From the NCBI RefSeq assembly GCF_024436375.1, contig NZ_JAFMZM010000008.1, positions 1 to 64,000 on the forward strand: a stretch of DNA of 64,000 nucleotides, given 5' to 3'. Positions 32,074 through 40,961 of this stretch are shown here, in pieces. Below the pieces are notes generated by a model. The model was not told the DNA's origin, did not search any database, and saw only the letters and a list, made by a program, of their open reading frames with translations. Each line of letters starts with the position of its first letter. Within the stretch, counting starts at the first letter, position 1. The position numbers and the translations under genes are program-made. This DNA is from Nocardioides astragali. GTDB taxonomy: Bacteria > Actinomycetota > Actinomycetes > Propionibacteriales > Nocardioidaceae.

Positions 32074-32985
32074 TCAGGCCTTGCCACCGGTGCGGAGCCA
32101 GTCATCGGTCCGCCAGCCGTGCGCGAAGCAGACCGCCGCGACAGCGGTCCGGTCCGCGTCGTCGGGCAGCCGGCCGAGTGCCCCTGCGAGCTCGGCCACC
32201 GACGCCGGCTCGCCGAACGGCGGCAGGTCGGCGATGTCACCCGCCAGGGCTCGTACGACGGCCTCGCGGGCGCCCCAGCCGAACAGGTCGCCGCCCTCGG
32301 GGCGCACGAGGGACGCGGCACCGGGCCCCTCCTCCCCGGGCGGCAGCACCAGGTCGCCGCGACCGCGGATCACGGCCACCGGTCGACCGGCGAGCTTGCC
32401 CTGCACCAGCTCGGCCGCGCCGGCCAGCTCGTCGGCCACGGCGGGAAGGGTCACCGCGAGCGGGTTGCCGTAGGGGTCGGTGCGACCCGCGAAGTTCTCG
32501 GCGACGACGAGTCCGGCGGCGCCGATCGCGATGTCGGTCTGGCCCTCGCGCCAGGCCCGGCCCGCGGTGTCGGTGACGATGACGCCGACGTTGACCCCGG
32601 CCCGCTCGCGGATCGAGCGGCGCAGGTCGCGGGCCGAGCCGTCGGGGTCGAGGGGGAGCAGCGCGACCGTGCCGGCCGCGACGTTGGAGGCGTCCACCCC
32701 GGCCGCGGCCATCGTCAGGCCCAGCCGGTGGCGCACGATCCGGGTCGAGCCACGGCGGGCGAGCACCCGGAGCGTCTCCTCGTCGATCGCGGCGTCGCGA
32801 TCGACGACCCGGGTGCGACCCTCGGCCTTGCTGACGACCTTGCTCGTCACCGCCACGACGTCGCCGTCGGCGAGGTCGGCGCCGCCCCCGGTGGCGGCCA
32901 GCACGAGCGCCGCGAGGTCGTCGCCGGCCGTGACCTCGGGGAGCCCGTCAGGTGCCCAGGCCTCGAGCTGGCTGCGCTCGCTCAT
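32074..32985 (-). CDS. fbiB: Coenzyme F420-0:L-glutamate ligase (FbiB/CofE domain)
   Basis: 303 aa. The CofE domain is complete: DLADGDVVAVTSKVVSKAEG, the RIVRHRLGLTMAAAGVDASN block and VIVTDTAGRAWREGQTDIAI. It adds glutamate residues to F420-0. Mycobacterial FbiB is about 450 aa with a C-terminal nitroreductase-like domain; here only about 60 residues follow the ligase domain, so that domain is absent. The ATG overlaps the fbiA stop (ATGA). Confidence 0.9.
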   Translation of the reverse strand: MSERSQLEAWAPDGLPEVTAGDDLAALVLAATGGGADLADGDVVAVTSKVVSKAEGRTRVVDRDAAIDEETLRVLARRGSTRIVRHRLGLTMAAAGVDASNVAAGTVALLPLDPDGSARDLRRSIRERAGVNVGVIVTDTAGRAWREGQTDIAIGAAGLVVAENFAGRTDPYGNPLAVTLPAVADELAGAAELVQGKLAGRPVAVIRGRGDLVLPPGEEGPGAASLVRPEGGDLFGWGAREAVVRALAGDIADLPPFGEPASVAELAGALGRLPDDADRTAVAAVCFAHGWRTDDWLRTGGKA

Positions 32986-34025
32986 GCCCTGCCGGCCGAC
33001 GCGAGCGCCACGGCAGCGGCGGCCATCGCGGCGGTGGCGTCGGGGTCGCTCATCATCAGCGGCACCGCCTGCGCGCGGAGGCCGGCCGCCTCGAGCCGGG
33101 CGAGCTGGTCGGCGTCGCGGGAGTCGACCAGCCAGCCGTCGAGGACGCCGCCCTCGGACCGGGCGCCGAAGTGGGCGCCGACCGCGCCGGCGCTGACCTC
33201 CACGCCGATGCTCGTCAGCACCTGCGCCGCCATGCCGTGCACGTGCGAGGCGCCGACGATGGGGGAGAGACCGACCACCGGCGCGGGCGTGGCGCGGACG
33301 GCGTCGCGGATGCCCGGGACGCCGAGGATGGTGCCGACGGAGACCACCGGGTTGGACGGCGGGAGGATCACCAGGTCGGTCCCGGCGATGGCCTCGAGCA
33401 CGCCGGGGGCGGGTGTCGCGGCGTCCTGGCCCACGACGAGCACCGCTTCGGCGGGCACCGCGGCGCGCAGCCGCACCCAGTACTCCTGGAAGTGGATCAC
33501 CGACCTGCCGCTCGGGCTGTCAGGGTCGGCGACCGCGATGTGGGTCTCGACCCGGTCGTCGCTCATCGGCAGGAGCGTCACCGTGTCCCCGTGGAGGGGC
33601 GAGAGCCACCGCCGGCACAGCGCCGCGGTCACCTGCGACAGCGAGAACCCGGCCTCGAGCATCTGGGTGCGCACGAGGTGGGTGGCGATGTCGCGGTCCC
33701 CGAGACCGAACCACGTCGGCTCCACGCCGTACGCCTCGAGCTCGGTCCGGGCGCTCCAGGTCTCGTCGCGGCGGCCCCATCCGCGCTCGACGTCGATGCC
33801 GTCGCCGAGTGTGTACATCACGGTGTCGAGGTCGGGACACACCTTGAGGCCGTGGATCCACCAGTCGTCCGCCGTGTTGGCCACCACGGTGACCTCGGTG
33901 TCGGGGGATCCGCCTGGGACGAGGCCCGAACGGAGGCCGTGCAGGAGGCCCTGGATGAAGCGGGCCCCGCCGACTCCGCCCGAGAGGACGGTGATACGGC
34001 GGAGCGTCGGCGGGGATGATGGCAT
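32982..34025 (-). CDS. fbiA: 2-phospho-L-lactate (phosphoenolpyruvyl) transferase of F420 synthesis
   Basis: 347 aa CofD/FbiA enzyme that transfers the phospho-organic acid from its GDP/GPP-activated form to Fo. Motifs: ITVLSGGVGGARFIQGLLHG, VVANTADDWWIHGLKVCPDL, GWGRRDETW, WFGLGDRDIATHLVRT and ILPPSNPVVSVGTILGVPGI. The ATG at 34025 lies 6 nt after CAGGCT; a longer reading upstream would run through the promoter region. Divergent from whiB, an order kept in mycobacteria (whiB2-fbiA-fbiB). Confidence 0.94.
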   Translation of the reverse strand: MPSSPPTLRRITVLSGGVGGARFIQGLLHGLRSGLVPGGSPDTEVTVVANTADDWWIHGLKVCPDLDTVMYTLGDGIDVERGWGRRDETWSARTELEAYGVEPTWFGLGDRDIATHLVRTQMLEAGFSLSQVTAALCRRWLSPLHGDTVTLLPMSDDRVETHIAVADPDSPSGRSVIHFQEYWVRLRAAVPAEAVLVVGQDAATPAPGVLEAIAGTDLVILPPSNPVVSVGTILGVPGIRDAVRATPAPVVGLSPIVGASHVHGMAAQVLTSIGVEVSAGAVGAHFGARSEGGVLDGWLVDSRDADQLARLEAAGLRAQAVPLMMSDPDATAAMAAAAVALASAGRA

Positions 34026-34069
34026 AGGAACAGCCTGCCGGAAGGCGATTGGCCATATCAGATCCGGGC

Positions 34070-34099
34070 TTGACTTGCGGGGTACGACAGGCATGTAAT
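34070..34099 (+). promoter_or_regulatory. Promoter of whiB
   Basis: TTGACT at 34070-34075 and TGTAAT at 34094-34099 with an 18-nt spacer, one of the best -35/-10 pairs in the window. The transcript would start near 34106, leaving a leader of about 43 nt with AAAGGG before the ATG. The leader is AT-rich (CATTCATTTTG), unlike its surroundings. Confidence 0.65.
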
Positions 34100-34148
34100 T
34101 CCCACAGTGTCATTCATTTTGTGAGGCCGGGTCGAAAGGGCTACCACC

Positions 34149-34406
34149 ATGAGAGCAGAACTGTTTCTCCTCGAGCCCGAGGGCGAGGAGCTCGGTTGGC
34201 AGGACCGCGCGTTGTGCGCGCAGACTGACCCCGAGGCGTTCTTCCCCGAGAAGGGCGGATCGACCAGGGAGGCCAAGAAGGTCTGCCTGACGTGCGAGGT
34301 GCGCGACGACTGCCTCGAGTCCGCATTGATGAATGACGAGCGCTTCGGCATCTGGGGCGGCCTCTCCGAGCGCGAGCGCCGCAAGCTGAAGAAGCGCGCA
34401 GTCTGA
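34149..34406 (+). CDS. whiB: WhiB family iron-sulfur transcriptional regulator (WhiB/WhmD type)
   Basis: 85 aa, with the four cluster Cys at 23, 46, 49 and 55 (ALCAQTDPEAFFPEKGG; KVCLTCEVRDDCLESAL), the GIWGG turn at 67-71 and the basic tail SERERRKLKKRAV. This is the WhiB2/WhmD subgroup, needed for septation in mycobacteria and streptomycetes, where it acts with WhiA. It has its own -35/-10 promoter and a leader, in contrast to the many leaderless genes around it. Confidence 0.95.
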   Translation: MRAELFLLEPEGEELGWQDRALCAQTDPEAFFPEKGGSTREAKKVCLTCEVRDDCLESALMNDERFGIWGGLSERERRKLKKRAV

Positions 34407-34420
34407 CGGCTTTCGCCGTC
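34405..34420 (+). terminator. Hairpin at the whiB stop codon
   Basis: GACGGC (34405-34410), loop TTTC, GCCGTC (34415-34420), starting inside the TGA stop, with a short T-run (34430-34433) some 10 nt further. Likely attenuates transcription into the next gene, which has its own TAAGGT promoter. Confidence 0.45.
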
Positions 34421-34467
34421 CCACCGCCGTTTTCCAACCACGTGGAGCGCCTCGCTAAGGTGCTCCG

Positions 34468-37380
34468 GTGTCCGTCACTGCGCTTCTCGTCAGTCATGAC
34501 GGGGCGCGATGGCTCCCAGCGGTTCTCGCTGGTCTGACCGGGCAGACCCACCCGGTCGACCGCGTCGTGGCCGTCGACACCACGAGCCGTGACGACAGCG
34601 TCGACCTGGTCCGCACCGCGCTCGAAGGCTCCTCCGTCCCGCTGCTGACCGATGTCGTGCCGGGCTCCACGAGCTATCCCGCCGCCGTCCGCCACGCACT
34701 GGACCTGGCGCCGTCGGCGCCCTCCCCGGACGGCGAGGGCGACGAGTGGGTGTGGCTGTTGCATGACGACAGCAACCCGGAGCCCACCGCGCTGGCCGAG
34801 CTGCTGGCCGCGGCGCGCGAGCACCCGGACGTCGCGATCCTCGGCCCGAAGCTGCGTGAGTGGCCCTCGCTGCGCCGCCTGCTGGAGGTCGGCCTGACCA
34901 TCACCGGCACCGGACACCGCGAGACTGGTCTGGAGCGGGGCGAGTACGACCAGGGCCAGCACGACGCCGTCCGCGAGGTGCTGGCCGTCAACACCGCGGG
35001 CATGCTGGTCAAGCGGCAGGTGCTCGAGTCGCTGGGTGGTCTGGACGAGGAGCTGCCCATCTTCGGCAACGACATCGACTTCGGCTGGCGCGCCGCGCTC
35101 GCCGGGCACCGCACCCTCGTGGTGCCGCAGGCGGTCGTGTTCCACGCGGAGGCGGCGCACCGCGGAGTGCGTCGTACGCCGCTGACCGGACGTCACACGC
35201 ACTACCAGGAGCGACGCGCGGCGCTGTTCACGTCGCTGGCCAACGTGCCCTCGCGTGCCTTCGCCTGGCAGTACGTCCGCCTCTTCTTCGGCTCCCTGCT
35301 CCGCGTGCTCGGCTACCTCGGCGTCCGGTCGGTGGGGGAGGCTCTCGACGAGCTCGCCGCCGTCCTGTCCGTGCACGGCCGTCCCCGCCAGGTGCTGGCC
35401 GCCCGGCGCGAGCGCGCGAGGCGGCGCGAGGGCGAGCCCGCCGACGTACGACCCCTGCTGGCGCCGCGGTGGCTGCCCTACCGTCACGGCCTCGATTTCG
35501 TCACCGACCTCGCGTCCGCCGCGACCAGCCAGGCCGCCGACGTGGCCGAGCGCCGTCGGCTCGCCAAGGCACCCGGGTCGACCCCGTCGAGCCGCGAGCA
35601 GCGCCGCGGGTCGGCGGAGGACGACGAAGAGGCCTACCTCACCGACACCGGCCTCGTCGCGCGGTTCTTCACCAACCCCGTCGCCGTGGTGCTGGTGCTC
35701 TTCGGGGTGCTCGCGCTGCTCGCGGGACGAGAGGCGTTCGGCACGATCACCGGTGGTGCCCTGTCCCCGGTGCCAAACACGGCCGATGACTGGTGGCGGC
35801 TGCACGCCGCGACGTGGCTGCCGCTGGGCACGGGGACCGACGTGCCGGCCCCGGCCTACGTCCTGCCGTTCGCGCTGGCCGCCTCCGTCATGCTCGGCCA
35901 CACGGGCGCCGTGGTGTCCGGGCTGATGCTGCTGGCAGTGCCGATCGCCGCGTGGGGTGCGTGGCGGCTGTTGAAGGTCGTCGGCCACCTCGTGGACCCG
36001 CTCGGCCTCCCGCGCTGGCTGGTCGTGTGGGGCGCCCTCACCTACGCGCTCGTCCCGGTGACCTCGGGGGCATGGGGCGAGGGACGTTTCGGCACCGTGG
36101 CCGTGGCAGCCCTGCTGCCGTGGGCCGCTCACGCGGCGCTGGGCTTCGTCGATCCCGACCGCGACCGTCGCTGGCGTGCGGCCTGGCGCACGGCCCTGCT
36201 GCTCGCCCTGGGTGCGGCCTTCGTGCCGGGCTTCTGGCTCTTCGCGCTGCTGGCCACCGCGGTGGTGCTGGGCGCTGCGGGGTTCATCGCACCGCGCCTG
36301 CTGCGTGAGCGCGACAGCTGGGGACCCCCCGTCGTCGCGGTGGCCGCCACCCCGGTCCTGCTCGCGCCGTGGCTGCTGCCCCTGATCGCCACGGGCTCGG
36401 GGTCGGGGCTGCTGCTCGAGGCCGGCCGGCTGACCGTCGACCAGGTCACCTTCGGCGGGCTCCTGACGGGACGGCTCAACGACCTCGGCGCGCCGGGATG
36501 GCTCGGGGTGGTGCTCGCCCTGCTCGCGGTAGTCGCGCTCGTCCCACGGCGTACGCGCGTCTCCGTGACGATCTGCTGGCTGGTCGCCCTGGCCGCGGCC
36601 CTCGCCGCCGGCGTGCTGTCCCGCCTCACGCTCGACCTGCCCTCGATCACCACCCGCCCGAGCCTCGGCCTCTTCGTGGTGATCCTTCAGGGCACGACGG
36701 TCGTCGCCGTCGTGCTCGGCGCCGACGCCTACCTGCGCCGCCTCGACGAGCACCACCCCTGGTGGCAGCGCGGCCTCGCGACCGGCCTGGCCGTCACGGC
36801 CGCCCTGGTGCCGCTGGGTGGCCTGGGCTGGTGGCTCACCACCCCCGACAACGCCCTGGCGCGCGACGCCGCCCAGGCGGTGCCGGTCTACATGCAGCAG
36901 AGCTCGCTGGTCGGCGAGGAGCACGGCGTCCTGGTGCTGGGCGGCTCCGTCGAGGACGGCATCACCTACCGCATCCGGCGCGACGACGGCACCACGCTGG
37001 GCGAGGACGAGGTCCTCACCCTGGCCGACGAGGACACCGGGCTGACCGAGGACGTGCGAGCGCTGGTCTCCTCGCCCACACCGGCGGTGGTCGCGGAGCT
37101 GGGCGCCCGAGGGATCGAGTACGTCGTCCTCAGCTCGCCCGCGGACGGCAGCATCTCCTCGCTGCTGGACGCGACGGCCGGTCTCGACCAGGCCAGCGCG
37201 GAGGACCGGAGCACCCGCGCCTGGCGGGTGGACCGGCCGCTCGACCCGTCCGCGGTGGAGGGCCCCGGCTCGTGGTGGCGCACCGGCTTGCTGGTGCTGC
37301 AGGGGTTCGCGATCCTGGCCGCCCTCGTCCTCGCCGCCCCGACCGTGAGGAAGCGGCGAGAGGGGCACGTCGATGGCTGA
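34468..37380 (+). CDS. GT2 glycosyltransferase fused to a large multi-spanning membrane region
   Basis: 970 aa. Residues 1 to about 260 are a GT2 domain (VTALLVSHDGARWLPAVLAG, VVAVDTTSRDDSVDLV, WVWLLHDDSNPEPTALAELL, IFGNDIDFGWRAALAGHR). From about 400 there are some ten to twelve membrane helices, then a soluble part (about 815-930) with VYMQQSSLVGEEHGVLVLGG and a last helix before a basic end. The plan is that of the actinobacterial protein encoded between whiB2 and DUF5719, often with a cell-wall role, but donor and acceptor are unknown. GTG 6 nt after TAAGGT. Its stop overlaps the next start by 8 nt. Confidence 0.85.
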   Translation: MSVTALLVSHDGARWLPAVLAGLTGQTHPVDRVVAVDTTSRDDSVDLVRTALEGSSVPLLTDVVPGSTSYPAAVRHALDLAPSAPSPDGEGDEWVWLLHDDSNPEPTALAELLAAAREHPDVAILGPKLREWPSLRRLLEVGLTITGTGHRETGLERGEYDQGQHDAVREVLAVNTAGMLVKRQVLESLGGLDEELPIFGNDIDFGWRAALAGHRTLVVPQAVVFHAEAAHRGVRRTPLTGRHTHYQERRAALFTSLANVPSRAFAWQYVRLFFGSLLRVLGYLGVRSVGEALDELAAVLSVHGRPRQVLAARRERARRREGEPADVRPLLAPRWLPYRHGLDFVTDLASAATSQAADVAERRRLAKAPGSTPSSREQRRGSAEDDEEAYLTDTGLVARFFTNPVAVVLVLFGVLALLAGREAFGTITGGALSPVPNTADDWWRLHAATWLPLGTGTDVPAPAYVLPFALAASVMLGHTGAVVSGLMLLAVPIAAWGAWRLLKVVGHLVDPLGLPRWLVVWGALTYALVPVTSGAWGEGRFGTVAVAALLPWAAHAALGFVDPDRDRRWRAAWRTALLLALGAAFVPGFWLFALLATAVVLGAAGFIAPRLLRERDSWGPPVVAVAATPVLLAPWLLPLIATGSGSGLLLEAGRLTVDQVTFGGLLTGRLNDLGAPGWLGVVLALLAVVALVPRRTRVSVTICWLVALAAALAAGVLSRLTLDLPSITTRPSLGLFVVILQGTTVVAVVLGADAYLRRLDEHHPWWQRGLATGLAVTAALVPLGGLGWWLTTPDNALARDAAQAVPVYMQQSSLVGEEHGVLVLGGSVEDGITYRIRRDDGTTLGEDEVLTLADEDTGLTEDVRALVSSPTPAVVAELGARGIEYVVLSSPADGSISSLLDATAGLDQASAEDRSTRAWRVDRPLDPSAVEGPGSWWRTGLLVLQGFAILAALVLAAPTVRKRREGHVDG

Positions 37381-38761
37381 GCGCGCACCGGGCGGTGGCC
37401 GCCGCCGCGTCGCCGAGGTGACCGGGCGACGACCGTCCCCCCTGACCCTGCTGGCAGTCGCGATCCCGCTGCTGACCGTGGCGGCGCTCGGGCTCGTCCG
37501 CCCCGCGGAGACGCCCTCGACCTCGCACGCCCCCACCGGCGCGCCGCTCGACCGCTCGACCGCGGTCTGCCCGCCGCGCCTGCCGGGTGCCGACGACCTG
37601 CGACTGGGCAGCACCGGGCTCGCCTCCGGCGAACTCGACCTGCGGGTGGGCCGTCAGGACGACACCGAGACGCTCGCCGACGGCGTCGCCGCCCGCACCG
37701 AGCGGCAGTACGTCGTCGTCAACGGCAGCGGCGACCTGGCCCCCGGTCTCGTGGTGACCCGGTCCGGTGCCGGGTCCGCGACCGGCTGCGACCAGCCCGC
37801 GCCGGAGCGGTGGTTCACCGGGCTCGGCGCCTCGGCCGAGCACGCCTCGACGCTGACCCTGGTCAACCCCGACAAGGGCCCGGCCGTCGCCGACGTGATG
37901 GTGTGGGACGGCAGTGGCCCGGTCGACGTACCTGCGCTGCGGGGGATCCGGGTCCCCGGCGGCCGCTCGACGTCCTTCGACCTCTCCGAGGTGACCCCCA
38001 ACCGCGACGCGCTCGCCGCGCAGGTGCTGGTGTCCCGCGGCCGGCTCGCCTCCAGCGTGGTCGACGTCGTCGACCCGGTCGGGCGCGACGCGCCCGTCCG
38101 CGAGTGGCTGCCATCGCAGGCGACGCCGACCGCGACGTCGTACCTCGCGGGCGTGGGGACGACTCCCGCCGACCGGACACTCACGCTGGCCAACCCAGGC
38201 GACAGCGAGGTGCGCGTCGCGCTCAAGCTGGTCAGCGAGGAGAGCGAGTTCGCCCCGTCCGGCGTCGAGGAGGTCACGCTCGCCCCTGCCTCGGTGAGCG
38301 AGGTCGACCTGAGCGGCGTGCTGCGCGGCCGCACCGCGGAGGGGGTCCAGGCGCTCAAGCTCGAGGCCACCGGACCGGTCACGGCGAGCCTGCGGACGCA
38401 GGTCCCCGGCGACCTGGCCTTCTCCGTGGCGGGAGCCACGGTGGTGGGGGAGACGGCCGCGGCGCTCCCGGCCGGCTCGAAGCGCCTCGTCGTGGCCGGC
38501 GCCGGCGCGCCCGGCGTGCTCACCCTGCAGGCCTGGGACGAGGACGGCCGTGTCGTGGTGCGCGAGCGTCGCGTCGAGCTCGACCCGGCGACCGCGGCTC
38601 GCGTACGACTGCCCGACGAGGCAGTGCTCGCGCTGGTGGCGATCGAGCGCACCGGGGCGGTCGTGGCGCTGGAGGTCAGCGACCGGGGCCTGTCCGTGCT
38701 CCCGCTCTCGCAGCTGGTGACCACCAGCCAGGTGCCCGACGTCCGTCCCGCCCAGCGATAG
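37373..38761 (+). CDS. DUF5719 family membrane-anchored extracellular protein
   Basis: 462 aa: a basic head, one membrane helix (residues about 23-43, LTLLAVAIPLLTVAALGLV) and an extracellular beta-rich part built from repeated units (TLTLVNPDKGPAVADVMVWD; RTLTLANPGDSEVRVALKL). Two Cys (CPPRLPG; GCDQPA) may form a disulfide. It overlaps the preceding glycosyltransferase gene and always seems to travel with it, so a joint complex is likely; the function is unknown. Confidence 0.8.
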   Translation: MAERAPGGGRRRVAEVTGRRPSPLTLLAVAIPLLTVAALGLVRPAETPSTSHAPTGAPLDRSTAVCPPRLPGADDLRLGSTGLASGELDLRVGRQDDTETLADGVAARTERQYVVVNGSGDLAPGLVVTRSGAGSATGCDQPAPERWFTGLGASAEHASTLTLVNPDKGPAVADVMVWDGSGPVDVPALRGIRVPGGRSTSFDLSEVTPNRDALAAQVLVSRGRLASSVVDVVDPVGRDAPVREWLPSQATPTATSYLAGVGTTPADRTLTLANPGDSEVRVALKLVSEESEFAPSGVEEVTLAPASVSEVDLSGVLRGRTAEGVQALKLEATGPVTASLRTQVPGDLAFSVAGATVVGETAAALPAGSKRLVVAGAGAPGVLTLQAWDEDGRVVVRERRVELDPATAARVRLPDEAVLALVAIERTGAVVALEVSDRGLSVLPLSQLVTTSQVPDVRPAQR

Positions 38762-38777
38762 CGCCGCGCTCGTCCCG

Positions 38778-39245
38778 CTAGTCCTGGTCGCCGTACCTCT
38801 CGTCGACCTGGCCGGGCGTGAGGCCGAGGAGCTCGGCCAGCTGCTCGACCACGACCGTGTGCACCAGCGCCTCCAGCTCGTCGCGGCTCGTGGAGCGGTG
38901 CTCGATCGGGCGCCGGAAGATCACCAGGCGGGTGGGTGACTGGCCCTTCCCGCGCACCAGCGACGACAGCGGCACGGTCTCGTCGCCCCAGTCGTCGGGG
39001 AGCATCGGCGCGTCCTCGACGGCGTACTCGACGAGGCCGAGGTGGCGCTGCCAGCGCTCGTCGAGCGGAGTGACCACGTCGAGGACGAGCTGGTCGAACT
39101 TCTGTCGGGCGGTCCGAAGCGCCGGAGTGCCGGGCTCCGCCGGGAGGACGCCGGGTCCGCGCATGCCGCGGCCCCGCCGGTCACGACGCCGGCTGCGCGG
39201 GACGGCGGCGTCGGTGCCCAGGTGTGCGGTGCTCACGTCGTCCAC
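38778..39245 (-). CDS. Metallopeptidase-family (zincin-like) protein with degenerate HExxH
   Basis: 155 aa. The segment RTARQKFDQLVLDVVTPLDE and the later LVIFRRPIEHRSTSRDELEA plus LVHTVVVEQLAELLGLTP match the small actinobacterial metallopeptidase family at this locus (Rv3259 type). The zincin motif, expected as HExxH in active members, reads VEQLA here, so catalysis is doubtful. GTG start 6 nt after TAGGCT; divergent from the DUF3499 gene with a 49-nt gap and a -10 for each. Confidence 0.75.
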   Translation of the reverse strand: MDDVSTAHLGTDAAVPRSRRRDRRGRGMRGPGVLPAEPGTPALRTARQKFDQLVLDVVTPLDERWQRHLGLVEYAVEDAPMLPDDWGDETVPLSSLVRGKGQSPTRLVIFRRPIEHRSTSRDELEALVHTVVVEQLAELLGLTPGQVDERYGDQD

Positions 39246-39294
39246 GCCGCGAGCCTAAGCGTCGCGTGCGCATCCGGCGGGTAGCGTCGGCGCC

Positions 39295-39657
39295 GTGAGC
39301 CTTGCCCGTCGTTGTTCGCGGACGGCGTGTGGCCGTCCTGCGGTCAACACGCTGACGTACGTCTACGCCGACCAGACCGCCGTCCTCGGTCCGTTGGCGA
39401 CCTACGCCGAGCCGCACGCCTACGACCTCTGCGAGCTGCACAGCGAGCGACTGTCCGCGCCGCGCGGGTGGGAGGTGCTCCGGCTGGCTCCGGACCCCCG
39501 GGCCCAGGGCCCGAGCAGCGACGACCTGCTCGCGCTCGCCGACGCGGTGCGCGAGGCCGCGCGCCCGGCTCCGGCGCCCGTCCCGCTGCACTCGACCGAC
39601 GACGCGAGTCGCGGCGCGAAGCGAGGGCACCTGCGGGTCCTGTCCTCCACCGACTGA
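39295..39657 (+). CDS. DUF3499 family protein
   Basis: 120 aa. A likely zinc-ribbon-type head with Cys7, Cys12, Cys46 and His49 (RRCSRTACGRPAVNTLTY; HAYDLCELHSERL) followed by PRGWEVLRL, the hallmark of DUF3499, and a disordered Ala/Pro tail. Function unknown. GTG 7 nt after TAGCGT. Same order as in mycobacteria (Rv3258c). Confidence 0.88.
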   Translation: MSLARRCSRTACGRPAVNTLTYVYADQTAVLGPLATYAEPHAYDLCELHSERLSAPRGWEVLRLAPDPRAQGPSSDDLLALADAVREAARPAPAPVPLHSTDDASRGAKRGHLRVLSSTD

Positions 39658-39671
39658 CTAGGATTGCCGGC

Positions 39672-39848
39672 GTGAACATCGACCCGCAGCTGCTGAGCAT
39701 CATCGTCTGCCCGGCCTGCCACGGACAGCTCTCACCCGCCACGCTGGACGGCGTCGACGAGCTCGTCTGCCAGGGGTGTGGCAACGCCTACCCCGTCCGC
39801 GACGACATCCCCGTGCTGCTGGTCGACGAAGCCCGCAAGCCCGCCTGA
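39672..39848 (+). CDS. Trm112/YcaR-like zinc-ribbon protein
   Basis: 58 aa with Cys13/Cys16 (IVCPACHGQL) and Cys33/Cys36 (LVCQGCGNAYPVRDDIPVLL), the layout of Trm112/UPF0434 proteins, which act as partners of methyltransferases. The partner is not evident in the window. GTG start 7 nt after TAGGAT, a promoter that overlaps the end of the DUF3499 gene. Confidence 0.88.
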   Translation: MNIDPQLLSIIVCPACHGQLSPATLDGVDELVCQGCGNAYPVRDDIPVLLVDEARKPA

Positions 39849-39857
39849 GGACTGGCC

Positions 39858-40889
39858 GTGGCGACCTGGTTCGACGAGGCCCGGCTCGATGATCCCGGCG
39901 TGCTGCAGACCGTCGACCTGCGCCTGCGCACGCTCGCCGAGAGCGGCGCGCGGGTCCGGCGCGAGGCCCACGAGGCCGCCAGCGCGATGGCCGAGCTCAT
40001 CGCGCGCGGTCGTGACGACTCCCGCCCACGTGCGGTGATCGCGGCCGGCCCCGACTCGCGCCTCCTGCGGGCGGTGCTCGAGCCGTGGTGCCCGGTGCCG
40101 TTCGTCGCGTGGCCCAACCCCGGGCTCCCAGGATGGGCGGGATCGCTCGACCTCGTCGTGATGCTGGCGCCTGAGGGCAACGACCACGGCTCGGCGTCGG
40201 CCGTCGCCGAGGCCGTACGCCGCGGGGCGCAGCTCGTGGTCGCCTGCCCCCAGCGTTCGCTCGTCGGTGAGCACGCGGCCGGACGCCATGTCACCGTCCT
40301 GCCGACGGTGACGGGTGACCAGCTGGCCACGGCCGTCGTGATGCTCGACTACCTCGCCCACGTGCACCTCGGCCCGCGTGCCGACGCCGAGTCGGTGGCC
40401 ACGTCCCTCGACGAGGTCGCCACCGACTGCTCGCCGCACCGCGACCTCGCCGTCAACCCGGCCAAGATGCTCGCGATCGCGATGGCCGACACCAACCCCC
40501 TTGTCTGGGGCGGTTCGGTCCTCGCGGCGAGGGCGGCGCGTCGGCTGGCGGAGTCGCTGCGGCGCACCAGCGGCCGGTCCGCGATCGCGGGCGACGCCGA
40601 GCACCTGCTGCCGGTCATCGAGGCGACCAAGCCCCACGACGTCTTCGCCGACCCGTTCTCCGAGGAGCCGGCCGACCTCCGGCCGCTGCTGCTCATCCTC
40701 GACGACCGCTCGGACGACCCCGTCGTACGCGAGCAGGCGGAGGAGCTGCGTGCCGCTGCCGCGCGCCACAGCGTCCGCGTCGAGACGCTCGACACCGACG
40801 CCGACGCCGAGGTGGCGCGCTACGCGTCGCTGCTGCTGAGCGGGACGTACGCCGCGGAGTACCTCCGGATCGGCCTGGTCGAGGACTAG
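39858..40889 (+). CDS. SIS domain protein (TobH/phosphosugar isomerase-like)
   Basis: 343 aa. A helical head leads into two SIS-like halves: RAVIAAGPDSRLLRAVLEPW, SLDLVVMLAPEGNDHGSASA, AVRRGAQLVVAC, then NPLVWGGSVLAARAARRLAE and RPLLLILDDRSDDP. It resembles the TobH protein between manB and manA in mycobacteria (Rv3256c) and bifunctional phosphoglucose/phosphomannose isomerases. Isomerase activity is unproven. It has GAGG 7 nt before the GTG and follows the Trm112-like gene by 9 nt. Confidence 0.82.
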   Translation: MATWFDEARLDDPGVLQTVDLRLRTLAESGARVRREAHEAASAMAELIARGRDDSRPRAVIAAGPDSRLLRAVLEPWCPVPFVAWPNPGLPGWAGSLDLVVMLAPEGNDHGSASAVAEAVRRGAQLVVACPQRSLVGEHAAGRHVTVLPTVTGDQLATAVVMLDYLAHVHLGPRADAESVATSLDEVATDCSPHRDLAVNPAKMLAIAMADTNPLVWGGSVLAARAARRLAESLRRTSGRSAIAGDAEHLLPVIEATKPHDVFADPFSEEPADLRPLLLILDDRSDDPVVREQAEELRAAAARHSVRVETLDTDADAEVARYASLLLSGTYAAEYLRIGLVED

Positions 40890-40961
40890 GGGGATTGATC
40901 CGCTGCCCAAGGGGTAGGAGGCGACGGCACGCAACTCGCCATCGACTCCTCAGGAGAACTC

